From contig DATCMB010000022.1 of assembly GCA_036563615.1 (NCBI GenBank), positions 541,001 to 605,000 of the forward strand: a stretch of DNA of 64,000 nucleotides, in the 5' to 3' direction. This stretch comes from Candidatus Binatia bacterium (GTDB lineage Bacteria > Desulfobacterota > Binatia > UBA12015). Each line of letters opens with the position of its first letter. Position 1 is the stretch's first letter. The notes under the pieces are model-generated. The model was not told the DNA's origin and made no database searches. It worked only from the letters and a program-made list of their open reading frames with translations. This document shows, piece by piece, positions 26,265 through 35,397 of the stretch. The translations under genes were made by a program, and so were the position numbers.

Positions 26265-26774
26265 CTAGAGCGGCGCGACCGCCGACGCGGGCAACTCGAG
26301 CCGCGTCTGCCGCCGGAGAAGATCCAGGAGAATCTGTACGCGACCGGCCCCGGAGCACGGTCGATCGATGATCGCGTGTAGGCCGGCGAATGGTCCGTGG
26401 CGGATCTCGACCGGGTCACCGGGTCGCAGCATGATCCGCGCTCGCAGGACCTCGCCACCGCCAGCGCGCTCGCGCAACGCTTCGATGACGCCGTCGTCGA
26501 TTGCGGTCGGCAGGCCCTGGCCCAGGCTGAGGAGGTGCGCGACGCCCGGTGTCCAGGAAGCGACGTGGAACTGGGAGGCAAGATCGAGGCGTGCAAACAG
26601 GTAACCGGGAAAGAGGGGCTCGAGATGCTCGACGTCGGTCGACGTGCGATGCGGGAACGCGCGGGCGAGTCGGGGCAGGTACACCTCGATCCCCTTGACG
26701 CGCAAGTTCGTGGCAGCCATTGCCTCGGCGCGCGGCTTGGAGCGGACCACGTACCAGGCGCTACACTCGCCCAT
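26265..26774 (-). CDS. NusG paralogue (RfaH/UpxY-like antiterminator)
   Basis: This protein has about 169 residues. The NGN domain begins WYVVRSKPRAE and contains EPLFPGYLFARLD. The C-terminal KOW domain has MLRPGDPVEIRHGPFAGLHAII. It is not the housekeeping NusG, being too divergent and placed at the head of a polysaccharide operon. Such paralogues (RfaH, LoaP, UpxY) ride on RNA polymerase and let it read through long surface-polysaccharide operons. The start is uncertain (ATG 26780 or 26774), with no clear ribosome binding site. Ninety nucleotides separate it from the wza-like gene. Confidence 0.85.
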   Translation of the reverse strand: MGECSAWYVVRSKPRAEAMAATNLRVKGIEVYLPRLARAFPHRTSTDVEHLEPLFPGYLFARLDLASQFHVASWTPGVAHLLSLGQGLPTAIDDGVIEALRERAGGGEVLRARIMLRPGDPVEIRHGPFAGLHAIIDRPCSGAGRVQILLDLLRRQTRLELPASAVAPL

Positions 26775-26796
26775 CGACATCGGCCGCGCTGGCGCA

Positions 26797-26811
26797 GCAA
26801 AAGGAACGCCA
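26797..26811 (-). promoter_or_regulatory. Candidate sigma-54-type site before the nusG-like gene
   Basis: The minus strand reads TGGCGT-N5-TTGC with GG and GC exactly 10 nt apart. The predicted start near 26785 leaves only 5-11 nt before the ATG, so this could be chance or imply a near-leaderless message. The surrounding spacer 26781-26961 also holds a perfect GAAAGCTTTC palindrome (26846-26855) and a stem-loop TCGTGC-N4-GCACGA (26924-26939). Confidence 0.3.
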
Positions 26812-26961
26812 CGCGGGGCTCTTCCGGACCCCCCAAAAAGGCCCGGAAAGCTTTCAATTTCCTCCAGTTTCTCAACCTGGTCACGGGGCCAAAGACGTGC
26901 AGCCGTGCAGAGTCGCCCCAGAATCGTGCAACCGCACGAGACGTGTGCCAGGAACGACGCA

Positions 26962-29265
26962 TCAGCTGGGGTCCCGCAGGATGCTGCCGAGCGACTCGGC
27001 GATTGCGAGAGCCCTTGCTTTGTCGGGCAGTTGGCGCAGCGAGACGCGATAGAGAAAGCGCCCGTCACCGAGCGCGATCGGCTCGAGCTCGACCGGCATC
27101 CGGAAGCGGCTGCCGACCACCCGTTGCAGCGCCTGGGCGTGGTCGAGGATCGGGGTGGTCGCGACCAGGACCGACACGCCGCCGCGCTCGTCGATGACCC
27201 GCGAGCTCGGACCAGGGTCGGGGAAGATCAGCTCGGAGCCCGCGATGATGCGATTCACGTCGCGGATCTCGGGGTTGGCGGCCCGCACGACGTCGAGCGT
27301 GGTGTAGGTCGCGGTGCCGTACTCGCGCGTCGCGAGGTTCATCAGCGTGTCGCCGCGCTGGACGCGGACGCGCTTGCCGCGCTTCCCCGGACGCTGGGTC
27401 TGCGGTTGAAGATCTTGAGAGTCGCGCGCGGCGTCGCGCGGCTGGATCGCCGCCACGCGCGGCTCCGCTTCCTCGGCCTCCTGGGCGTCGGATGCGGCGG
27501 TGCGGGCAGGCTCGGCGCCGCCGGGGGCGCCGGCCGGGTTCGGCTGCTCCGCCGACGAGGACGCGGTGACCGATTCGGCGGACGGCTCCGTCGCGCGCGC
27601 GGCGTCGGCGACGTCGGGGGCGGCTGGCGGCGCGACCGCGGGCTCCTCGGCGACCGGGACGCCGTCAACGGCGTCCGCTGACGGCTCGGTCCGACCGGCG
27701 ACCGCGGAGGGATCCTGCGGCGGGTTCTCCGCGGCTGGCGGCGCGGGGGCCTGGGCGCTCTCGCGCTCGGCGCTCGGCTGCACCGCCGCGCCCGACGACG
27801 CGTGCGCATCCGCAGCGACTGCGGCGTCGACGGCGGCCTCGGACGGCGCAGCCGGGACCGCTCGATCCGCTGGAACGGCAGGAGCAGCGGGGGACGCTGC
27901 TTGCGGCTCGACGCGCGCCGCAGCGCCACCCGCAGGTGGCGCCGCCGGCTCGCCGAGGCGCGCGAACGGCACGCCGTTCTCGGCGGCCGCGGTGCCCGGG
28001 TCTTCCGCCAGCTTGGCGTCGCCCGTCGTCAGCCAGGCGCGCACGTTCGACTCGAGCCGGGTGAACGCCCCCGACAGCCAGCCGCCGACGATGGCCAGCA
28101 CCAGCACGGCGACGGCGAGCGCGACGGCGACGCGACGGTGGCGCGGAGCGCTCGCGGGTACCGCGGGACGCTCCAGGTTGCGCAGCGAGGGACGCGCGCC
28201 AACGGTCGTCGTCGTTCCAGCGGCGGTCGTCGACGCGGCCTGCGCCCACGCGGGCGCCGCGGGAGGCGGCACGGTGTGCAGGGCCTCGGCGGACGGCGGC
28301 GGCGTGGCGCTCGCCGCTCCGACGTGCGACGCGGGCTCCGCGGGCGCCGACGGCGATGGCGTCGCGGGCGCTGCGGACGCGGCCGCTTCCGCAGCCTGCG
28401 GGGCTGCGGAAGCGGGGGCCGCAGCCGCCGCCTCGGGCGCGCCGACCGGCGGCGGAGGCACGTCGAGCTTGCCGAGGTCCGCGACCACCTCGTCGACGAT
28501 GCCGGCGTCGATCGTGCTGCGGCCGAGCGCGTAGCCGACCAGCAGCGCGTTGTCGCACACCGTGTTCACCAGGCGCGGGATCCCGTTCGAGAAGCGCCAG
28601 ATCGGCTCCAGCGTCTCGGGCGCGAACAGATCCGGACGCCCACCCGCGACCGTGAGGCGGGTCGAGATGTAGTCCGCGAGCTCGTGGCGACCGAGCGGCT
28701 CGACCCGGCAGCGCACGGCGATGCGCTGCTTGAGCTGCCGGAGGTTCGGCTGCGCGAGGCGCGTGGCGAGCTCCGGCTGCCCGGCGAGGATGATCTGGAG
28801 GATCTTCTCCTTCGAGGTCTCGAGGTTCGACAGCAGGCGCAGCGACTCGAGGACGTCGGTCTCGAGGTCCTGCGCCTCGTCGATCACGAGCACGGTGTTC
28901 TTGCCCTCGTTGAACGCCGCGAGCAGGAACTCGTTGAGCCGCTGCAGCATCGCGAGCTTGCGTCCCGTGGGAGCGGGAATGCCGAGCTCGCTCAGCGTGT
29001 ACTCGAGGATCTCCTCGAAGGTCGCGTTGGGGTTGAACAGGAAGACCGAGACGACGTCCGAGCCGAGGTCGTCGAGCAGCTTGCGCAGCAGCGTCGTCTT
29101 CCCGGTCCCGGCTTCGCCGATCATCGTGACGAAGCCTTTGCGCTCCTGGATCCCGTAGCGCAGGCTCGCGAGGGTCTCGCGATACGCGTCGTTCCAGTAG
29201 AGGAACTTCGGGTCGGGCGTCTGGCTGAAAGGTTTCTCGGCCAGGCCGTAGAAGTTCAGATACAT
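26962..29265 (-). CDS. ExeA-like AAA ATPase with membrane helix, LysM and SPOR-like domains
   Basis: This protein has 767 residues. Residues 1-265 are the secretion-type ATPase of exosortase loci (TIGR03015 type), with MYLNFYGL start, Walker A GEAGTGKT (50-57) and Walker B VLVIDEAQ (125-132). There follow a Pro/Ala-rich linker, a membrane helix at about 379-398, a second long Pro/Ala/Glu-rich linker, a LysM domain (about 632-682) and a SPOR-like end (about 694-762). The ATPase is cytosolic and the C-terminal part periplasmic, probably touching peptidoglycan. It may couple ATP use to envelope placement of the export machine. The start is at the conserved MYLNFYGL; a GTG at 29307 is possible. 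Confidence 0.88.
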   Translation of the reverse strand: MYLNFYGLAEKPFSQTPDPKFLYWNDAYRETLASLRYGIQERKGFVTMIGEAGTGKTTLLRKLLDDLGSDVVSVFLFNPNATFEEILEYTLSELGIPAPTGRKLAMLQRLNEFLLAAFNEGKNTVLVIDEAQDLETDVLESLRLLSNLETSKEKILQIILAGQPELATRLAQPNLRQLKQRIAVRCRVEPLGRHELADYISTRLTVAGGRPDLFAPETLEPIWRFSNGIPRLVNTVCDNALLVGYALGRSTIDAGIVDEVVADLGKLDVPPPPVGAPEAAAAAPASAAPQAAEAAASAAPATPSPSAPAEPASHVGAASATPPPSAEALHTVPPPAAPAWAQAASTTAAGTTTTVGARPSLRNLERPAVPASAPRHRRVAVALAVAVLVLAIVGGWLSGAFTRLESNVRAWLTTGDAKLAEDPGTAAAENGVPFARLGEPAAPPAGGAAARVEPQAASPAAPAVPADRAVPAAPSEAAVDAAVAADAHASSGAAVQPSAERESAQAPAPPAAENPPQDPSAVAGRTEPSADAVDGVPVAEEPAVAPPAAPDVADAARATEPSAESVTASSSAEQPNPAGAPGGAEPARTAASDAQEAEEAEPRVAAIQPRDAARDSQDLQPQTQRPGKRGKRVRVQRGDTLMNLATREYGTATYTTLDVVRAANPEIRDVNRIIAGSELIFPDPGPSSRVIDERGGVSVLVATTPILDHAQALQRVVGSRFRMPVELEPIALGDGRFLYRVSLRQLPDKARALAIAESLGSILRDPS

Positions 29266-29413
29266 GCGCGTCTCGCTGTCCCCAAACTCACGGTCCAACC
29301 CGCGCACGCGTCGCGCGCGCTCTGGCTGCGCTACAGGCCAGAACCCGTGACTTCAGGAGGTCGTCCGTTCCAGAGTGTGAGAGTGCCGCGAGCAGGGTCG
29401 CGCGGCGCGTGGA

Positions 29414-29428
29414 GCAAGTTGGAAGCCA
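29414..29428 (-). promoter_or_regulatory. Candidate sigma-54-type promoter before the ATPase gene
   Basis: The minus strand reads TGGCTT-N5-TTGCT with GG and GC 10 nt apart, predicting a start near 29402 and a leader of about 137 nt. A TTGCAGCGC half-site (minus strand, 29464-29472) lies upstream and equals nine bases of the palindrome at 1553-1566. The gene-free stretch 29266-29492 holds nothing else I can name. Confidence 0.45.
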
Positions 29429-29492
29429 AAAAACTCGCGACTGGGCCACGGCTTCTCGACCCGGCGCTGCAACGTCGTGCGCCGATGCACGG

Positions 29493-31055
29493 TCAAAGCC
29501 GGCGGCAGTATACCAGAAGGGAAATTCCGACTGCCAGTAGGGTCCAGCCGAAGAGGTCGCCGAAGCGCTGGTAGAGCGTCTCGACGGTGAGGAGGTGGAC
29601 CGTCGCGGCGCCCGCGGTTGCCGTTTGCGTAGGCAGCGTGAGCACGCTTCGGCCAGCGGGGTCGATCACCGAGGTGAGTCCCGTGTTGGTCGCGCGCACG
29701 AGGTAGCGACGGTTCTCGACCGCGCGCCAGAGCGCGAGCGTGTCGTGCTCGTGCAGCGCGGCGCTGTCGCCGAACCAGGCGTCGTTCGCGATCGTGACCA
29801 GCAGGGTCGCGCCGGCGGCGACGGTGCGACGCACGTGTCCGGCGAGGAGATCCTCGTAGCAGATCAGCGCCCCGACGCGGGCCTGATCCGAAACGTTCAT
29901 CACCACCGGCTCTTCGCCCGCCTGAAAGTCGCCGGTGTTGGGGCTCAGCTCCTTGAGCGACGGGAACACCGAGGCGAGCGGGATGAACTCGCCGAAGGGC
30001 ATCAAGATGATCTTGTCGTAGCGGCCCCCGACCGAGCCGTCGCGACGCCGCAGGAACGCGCTGTTGAACCACTCGACCTCGCGGCGGCCGAGCTCGCGGT
30101 ACGCGACCGCGCCGAACAGCAGCGGCGCCGGCGCGTCGGGGTACGGGTCGAGCCCCTTCAGCGTCGTCGCCTCGAGCGGGATCCCCCAGGCGACGACCGT
30201 CTCCGGCCAGACGAGCAGGTCGGGCGGCGGCGAGAGCGATGCCGACAGCCGGCGGTAGCGAGCGACGTTCGATTCGTAAGAACCGGGCTCGCGCTTCTCG
30301 CCGAGCGCGAGGTTGCCCTGCACGACGCCGACGCGGAACTCGGGCGCGCGCGCGAGCGTCGCGTCGACCTCGGCGACGCGCCAGGCGCCATAGAGCAGCA
30401 GCGCGACGATCGCGATCACCGGACCGACGAGCGGCCGCAGCCGCGGCAACCGCGTCAGCGCCGCGGCGAACCACGCCATCACGAACGACAGCAAGAACGG
30501 TCCTGCCAGGTCGCCGCTCTGCAGCAGCCACACGACCTCGCGCTGCGAGTGTCCCAGACGCCACGGGAAGAGGTTCGGGAACAGGAACTCGACCGACGTC
30601 CAGAGGATCGGTGCCAGCACGAGCGGCGCCTTCGGACCCGCCGCGCGCAAACCGAGCGAGACCAGCACGAACGGCAGCGAGCCCCACGCCGACAGCACGC
30701 CGAAGAAGAACAGCGCGATCGGCATCGGGAAGGCGCCGAAGACGTGGATCGTGGTGACGAGCCAGTGGAAGCCGATGACGTTCACCACGAGCCCCATCAC
30801 CAGCGCGTCGATCACCGCAGCGCGCGTCGTCGGTGCGCGCGGCGCGAGCGCGAACAGCGGCACGAGCCCGAACCAGGCGAGCGGCCACAGGCGCGGGTCG
30901 AGAAAGGGCAGCGCCGTGCAAGCGGCGCCGACGCTCATCCAGAACCAGCGGAGCAACGTCGCCGCCACTGCGGCGCGCGGTGCGGGCGCCGCGGCAGCAA
31001 GCTCGCCCGTCGCGCGCAACGCCTCGCCGGGCGCCGAGCTGGTGCGCCGGGACAT
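29493..31055 (-). CDS. lnt: Apolipoprotein N-acyltransferase
   Basis: This 520-residue protein has six to eight membrane helices and a periplasmic nitrilase-type domain with the catalytic triad Glu285 (WPETV), Lys348 (YDKIILMPFGEF) and Cys399 (ICYED). It adds the third acyl chain to lipoproteins in the inner membrane, which indicates a diderm cell. The ATG at 31055 is chosen because it precedes a short Ala-rich lead into the first helix. The frame stays open far upstream with non-conserved sequence. It is transcribed toward the polysaccharide locus. Confidence 0.95.
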   Translation of the reverse strand: MSRRTSSAPGEALRATGELAAAAPAPRAAVAATLLRWFWMSVGAACTALPFLDPRLWPLAWFGLVPLFALAPRAPTTRAAVIDALVMGLVVNVIGFHWLVTTIHVFGAFPMPIALFFFGVLSAWGSLPFVLVSLGLRAAGPKAPLVLAPILWTSVEFLFPNLFPWRLGHSQREVVWLLQSGDLAGPFLLSFVMAWFAAALTRLPRLRPLVGPVIAIVALLLYGAWRVAEVDATLARAPEFRVGVVQGNLALGEKREPGSYESNVARYRRLSASLSPPPDLLVWPETVVAWGIPLEATTLKGLDPYPDAPAPLLFGAVAYRELGRREVEWFNSAFLRRRDGSVGGRYDKIILMPFGEFIPLASVFPSLKELSPNTGDFQAGEEPVVMNVSDQARVGALICYEDLLAGHVRRTVAAGATLLVTIANDAWFGDSAALHEHDTLALWRAVENRRYLVRATNTGLTSVIDPAGRSVLTLPTQTATAGAATVHLLTVETLYQRFGDLFGWTLLAVGISLLVYCRRL

Positions 31056-31101
31056 CGCGTCACCCACTAGCGATGCGTCGTTCGGGTGTAAACTCTCGTC
31101 G

Positions 31102-31824
31102 GTGCCAGCGACCGCCGATCCGACACGCGAGCTGCCGCTCGCCGCGCGCGACGCCGTCGCCGGGCTGCTGCTCGCCGATCTGGCGGAGGAGCGGCCGGCG
31201 CAGTCTCGGGTGGCGGCGGCGCGGCGTGCGCTCGGTCTCGCGCCGGGCGCGCGCGTCGATCCGGCGGACGTCGGCGCCACCGCGTGGGCGGCGCTCTCGG
31301 CGGCAGGTCTGATCGTGCGGGACGAAGGCGTGCACGCCGACGGCGTCGGCCCGTCGTTCGTCCGCAGGGATCCGGCCTGGGCGGACGCCGTCAAGCACAA
31401 GCTCGCACGCTATGCCGGGGCGCTCGACGCCGCGCCTCGCGGCATCGATCTCGACGCGCGCCTCGCGCAGGCGCGCCGGCTGCTCGCGCACGAGCTGTTC
31501 TTCGAGGTGCACGAGATCCTCGAGCCGGCGTGGCGCACCGCCACGGGACCCGTGCGCACGGTGCTGCAGGGGCTGATCCAGGCGGCGGTCGCCTGGCACC
31601 ACTGGCAGACGGGCAAGCTCGCGAGCGCCGCGCGACTCGCCGGCGCTGCGCGCGAGAAGCTCGCTGCAACGCAGGAGGGAGCGCGAGACGGCTGGGACGC
31701 TCTGCCGCCGCTCGAGGTCTACCGCTCCGTCGTCGCGTGGGAGGCGTGGCTCCTGCGCGGCGCGGAGCCGCCGGTGCCGCCGCTGCCGTTCACGGCCGAG
31801 CGCGACGCGTCCGCGCGCCGCTGA
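31102..31824 (+). CDS. DUF309-domain protein
   Basis: This 240-residue protein has a C-terminal half with the DUF309 signature (HELFFEVHEILEPAW, then GLIQAAVAWHHW), a small all-helical domain of unknown function. The N-terminal 100 residues are Ala/Arg-rich and not recognised. The likely start is GTG at 31102, since no in-frame ATG lies nearby; the ribosome binding site is weak. It is divergent from lnt, with 46 nt between starts. Confidence 0.8.
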   Translation: MPATADPTRELPLAARDAVAGLLLADLAEERPAQSRVAAARRALGLAPGARVDPADVGATAWAALSAAGLIVRDEGVHADGVGPSFVRRDPAWADAVKHKLARYAGALDAAPRGIDLDARLAQARRLLAHELFFEVHEILEPAWRTATGPVRTVLQGLIQAAVAWHHWQTGKLASAARLAGAAREKLAATQEGARDGWDALPPLEVYRSVVAWEAWLLRGAEPPVPPLPFTAERDASARR

Positions 31825-31853
31825 GCTCGGCCGTCCCAGTCAGGTAGCGGTCG

Positions 31854-32876
31854 TCAGGAAACCGTCCAGACGTCGCCGCTCAGCAGCAGCTTCTGCAGGT
31901 CCCCCGCGCCCGGGCGCGACTTCGCGGCCTCGAGCTGGTTGCGCACGCTCTGCTCGTAAGCCGGACGCTCGACCTCGTAGAGGACGCCGATCGGGGTCGG
32001 GAACTGCGGCGGCGTCATGTGCGCGAGCAGGTAGGCCTGCACGGGGTTGTGCTTGTCGTGCACGAGCAGGTCGGCCTCGGTCACGCCGTTGCCGAGCTGC
32101 ACGACCTCGGGGCGCATGTTCACCATGCGGATGCCGCGGTCGCGGTTCTTGCCGAAGATCATCGGCTTGCCGTGCTCGAGGACGAGCTGGTGGTCCGCCT
32201 TGATGTCGCGCTCGGTGAGGTCGGAGAACGCGCCGTCGTTGAAGATGTTGCAGTTCTGGAGGATCTCGACGAACGCCGCGCCGCGGTGCGCGTGCGCCTG
32301 CCGGATGGTCTCCTGCAGGTGCTTCGCCTCGACGTCGATCGAGCGCGCGATGAAGGTCGCCTCGGCGCCGAGCGCCAGAACGAGCGGCTTGAAGGGGTTG
32401 TCGACCGAGCCGTCCGGCGTCGACTTGGTGATCTTGCCGGCCTCCGACGTCGGCGAGTACTGGCCCTTCGTCAAGCCATAGATTCGGTTGTTGAACAGCA
32501 GGATGTTGACGTCGACGTTGCGGCGCAGGACGTGGATCAGGTGGGTGCCGCCGATCGACAGCGCGTCGCCGTCGCCGGTGACGATCCACACCGACAGCTC
32601 GGGGCGCGCGAGCTTGAGCCCGGTCGCGATCGCGGGCGCGCGTCCGTGCAGCGTGTGGAAGCCGTACGTGTTCACGTAGTACGGGAAGCGGCTCGAGCAG
32701 CCGATGCCCGACACGAAGACGAAGTTCTCGCGCGGAATGCCGAGCTCGGGCAGGACCTTCTGCACCTGGGCCAGGATCGCGTAGTCGCCGCAGCCCGGAC
32801 ACCAGCGGACTTCCTGGTCCGATTCGAAATCCTTGCGGGTGAGCTTGGGCTGCTGGCCCGGCGTTGCGGTGGACAT
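31854..32876 (-). CDS. korB: 2-oxoacid:ferredoxin oxidoreductase, beta subunit
   Basis: This 340-residue protein has Cys26 and Cys29 in WCPGCGDY at the N-terminus, which help bind an iron-sulfur cluster. The thiamine-diphosphate motif runs from GDGDALSIGG to LLFNN. With the alpha subunit encoded just upstream (4-nt gap) it oxidatively decarboxylates 2-oxoglutarate or a related 2-oxoacid to the acyl-CoA with ferredoxin as acceptor. The ATG at 32876 follows the korA stop closely. Confidence 0.93.
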   Translation of the reverse strand: MSTATPGQQPKLTRKDFESDQEVRWCPGCGDYAILAQVQKVLPELGIPRENFVFVSGIGCSSRFPYYVNTYGFHTLHGRAPAIATGLKLARPELSVWIVTGDGDALSIGGTHLIHVLRRNVDVNILLFNNRIYGLTKGQYSPTSEAGKITKSTPDGSVDNPFKPLVLALGAEATFIARSIDVEAKHLQETIRQAHAHRGAAFVEILQNCNIFNDGAFSDLTERDIKADHQLVLEHGKPMIFGKNRDRGIRMVNMRPEVVQLGNGVTEADLLVHDKHNPVQAYLLAHMTPPQFPTPIGVLYEVERPAYEQSVRNQLEAAKSRPGAGDLQKLLLSGDVWTVS

Positions 32877-32880
32877 CGAC

Positions 32881-34749
32881 CTACTTCTCCTCGAGGAGCT
32901 TCTGGACGCGCGCCACGATCTCGGCGACGCGGAACGGCCGTCCCTGGATCTTGTTGAAGCCGATCGCGTCGACCAGGTACTCCGCACGGATCAGCCGCAG
33001 CAGCTGGCCCATGTTCATCTCCGGGACCAGCACGCGCTCGTAACGGGAAAGGACCTCGCCCAGATCGGACGGCAGCGGATTGAGCCAGCGCAGGTGCGCG
33101 TGGGCGACCGACACGCCGGACGCTTGCAGTTGCTTGACTGCCTCGGCGATCGAGCCGTACGTGCTGCCCCAGCCGAGCACGAGCACCTTGCCGCGCTCGG
33201 GCCCGTTGACGGTCGTCGGCGGGATCTCGCGGGCGATGCCGGCGATCTTCTTCGCGCGCAGCCGGACCATCTGCTCGTGGTTGGCCGGCGCGTAGCTGAT
33301 GTTGCCCGTCAAGTACTCCGACTCGAGGCCGCCGATGCGGTGCTCGAGACCCGGCGTTCCGGGAACCACCCACGGCCGCGACAGCGTCTCGGGGTCGCGC
33401 AGGTACGGGAAGTAGCCGTTCGGATCGGTGCGGAACTGGGCGTCGAAGCGCGGCAGCTCGGCGAGGTCCGGCACCTTCCAGGGCTCGGCGCCGTTCGCCA
33501 GGTAGCCGTCCGAGAGCAGGTAGACCGGCGTCATGTACTTGATCGCGATGCGCGCCGCGTCGAGCGCCGCCGCGAAGCAGTCGGCCGGGCTCTGCGCCGC
33601 GATGATCGGCACCGGCGACTCGCCGTGACGGCCGTAGAGCGCCGCGAGAAGGTCCGCCTGCTCGGTCTTGGTCGGGAGACCGGTCGAGGGGCCGCCGCGC
33701 TGGATGTCGCAGATGACGATCGGGAGCTCGACCTTGACCGCGAGGCCGGCGACCTCCGACTTGAGATCGATGCCGGGGCCGCTCGTCGTCGTCACCGCGA
33801 GCGCGCCACCAAAGGCGGCGCCGAGCGCGGAGCCGACGCCCGCGATCTCGTCCTCGGCCTGGAAGGTCGTGACGTTGAACTCCTTGTAGCCCGACAGCTC
33901 GTGCAGGATGTCGCTCGCCGGCGTGATCGGGTACGAGCCGAGGAAGAGCGGCAAGCCCGCCTGGTGCGCCGCGACCACGAAGCCGAGCGCGAGCGCGCTG
34001 TTGCCGGTGATGTTGCGGTAGGTGCCCGGCGCGATCTCCGCGGGCTTCACCTCGTACTGCGTCGCGAACATCTCCGAGGTCTCTGCGAAGTGCAGACCCG
34101 CCTTGAAGGCGCGGGTGTTGGCCTCGGCGAGCGCCGGGTTGCGCTTGAAGCGGTTCGCGATGAACTTCAGCACCGGCTCGGTGGGACGGTTGTACAGCCA
34201 CGCCGTCAAGCCGAGGGTGAAGAAGTTCTTGCAGCGCAGGACCTGCTTGTTCGACAGCCCGATGTCCGCGAGGGCGAGCGTCGTCAGCTTCGAGACGTCG
34301 ACCTTGAACACCTGGTACTTGTCGAGCGAGCCGTCCTCGAGCGGGTTCGACGTATAGCCCGCCTTCTTCAGGTTCTGGTCGTTGAACGCCTCCTGGTCGA
34401 CGATCAGGATGCCGTTCGGCTTGAGATCGTCGATGTTGGCCTTCAGCGCGGCGGGGTTCATCGCGACCAGCACGTCGGGGGTGTCGCCCGGCGTGAAGAC
34501 CTCGCGATGCGAGAAGTTGAGCTGGAAGCCGCTGACGCCGGCCAGGGTACCGGCAGGAGCGCGGATCTCGGCGGGAAAGTCGGGCAGGGTGCTGATGTCG
34601 TTGCCGGCGAGCGCGGAAACGTTGGTGAACTGGCTGCCGGTCACCTGCATGCCGTCGCCGGAGTCGCCGGCGAAGCGGATGACGACCGTCTCCAGCTCCT
34701 GGATCGGTTTGGTGGCCGCCGTCGTCGTGGCGCCCTGCACCTCATTCAT
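32881..34749 (-). CDS. korA: 2-oxoacid:ferredoxin oxidoreductase, fused gamma-alpha subunit
   Basis: This 622-residue protein is the fused gamma (about 1-200) and alpha (about 215-620) form. It has VVIRFAGDSGDGMQ near the start, the GSYPITPASDILHEL motif of the alpha pyrimidine domain and TTSGPG. The substrate is most likely 2-oxoglutarate (KorA type), but indolepyruvate or other 2-oxoacids cannot be excluded. I chose the ATG at 34749 because the upstream 30 residues are non-conserved; GGAG lies about 11 nt before it. Confidence 0.92.
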   Translation of the reverse strand: MNEVQGATTTAATKPIQELETVVIRFAGDSGDGMQVTGSQFTNVSALAGNDISTLPDFPAEIRAPAGTLAGVSGFQLNFSHREVFTPGDTPDVLVAMNPAALKANIDDLKPNGILIVDQEAFNDQNLKKAGYTSNPLEDGSLDKYQVFKVDVSKLTTLALADIGLSNKQVLRCKNFFTLGLTAWLYNRPTEPVLKFIANRFKRNPALAEANTRAFKAGLHFAETSEMFATQYEVKPAEIAPGTYRNITGNSALALGFVVAAHQAGLPLFLGSYPITPASDILHELSGYKEFNVTTFQAEDEIAGVGSALGAAFGGALAVTTTSGPGIDLKSEVAGLAVKVELPIVICDIQRGGPSTGLPTKTEQADLLAALYGRHGESPVPIIAAQSPADCFAAALDAARIAIKYMTPVYLLSDGYLANGAEPWKVPDLAELPRFDAQFRTDPNGYFPYLRDPETLSRPWVVPGTPGLEHRIGGLESEYLTGNISYAPANHEQMVRLRAKKIAGIAREIPPTTVNGPERGKVLVLGWGSTYGSIAEAVKQLQASGVSVAHAHLRWLNPLPSDLGEVLSRYERVLVPEMNMGQLLRLIRAEYLVDAIGFNKIQGRPFRVAEIVARVQKLLEEK

Positions 34750-34917
34750 CGAAGACCGCTCTCCATGCTGTGACGAGCGCGCGGGCGCGCGTTCGTCGGG
34801 ACTTATCCTTCGATTACTGATGCGTCTGGCCGCTTTCAACGTATCGGGAGCGGCCGAGGTCCGCTAAAGCCGGCGGGCGTCGTGCGCCGCGCGCGGTGCG
34901 CGGCGGGAGGGTTCGCG

Positions 34918-35376
34918 ATGGCAATCGTCGGCATGCTGCACGTCGCGCTCGGCGTGAGCGACATCGGCCGCTCGCTCGCGTTCTATCGCGACATCCTGGG
35001 CTTCTCCGTCGTCGGTGAGATGGCGCTCGCCAGCGCGGCGGCTGCACGCACGCTCCGTGTCGACGCGCAGGTGCGCGGAGCGTTGCTCGAGCGCGACGGC
35101 TTCCGGCTCGAGCTGCTGCAGCGTGCGGACGCAGCGGACGTGGTCGACGAGCAGGGCGGGGCGCGGTCGGCGCTCTCGCACCTCGCGCTCGCGGTCGACG
35201 ACCTCGCCTCGACGCTGCACTCGCTGCGCGACCGCGGCGTCGCCGTGCTCGAGGAGACGCTCGTGCAGCACGCGCCGGGCGTGGCGTCGTGCCTGGTCCG
35301 CGACCCGGACGGCTTGCCGATCGCGCTCTACCAGGCGCCCGCCGGCGTGACCTCGCCGTGGGAGCTGCGCGGCTGA
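34918..35376 (+). CDS. VOC/glyoxalase-superfamily protein
   Basis: This 152-residue protein has two VOC beta-alpha-beta-beta-beta units, with MLHVALGVSDIGRSLAFYRDILGF and LSHLALAVDDLASTL. His residues are at the expected first-strand positions. The final Glu of the usual metal site seems to be replaced (DPDGLPIALYQ), so lactoylglutathione lyase activity is unlikely. The role is unknown; ring-cleavage, isomerase or epimerase chemistry is possible. GGGAGGG lies 8 nt before the ATG. Confidence 0.85.
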   Translation: MAIVGMLHVALGVSDIGRSLAFYRDILGFSVVGEMALASAAAARTLRVDAQVRGALLERDGFRLELLQRADAADVVDEQGGARSALSHLALAVDDLASTLHSLRDRGVAVLEETLVQHAPGVASCLVRDPDGLPIALYQAPAGVTSPWELRG

Positions 35377-35397
35377 GCGGTGGCCGAGCGGTCGAGG

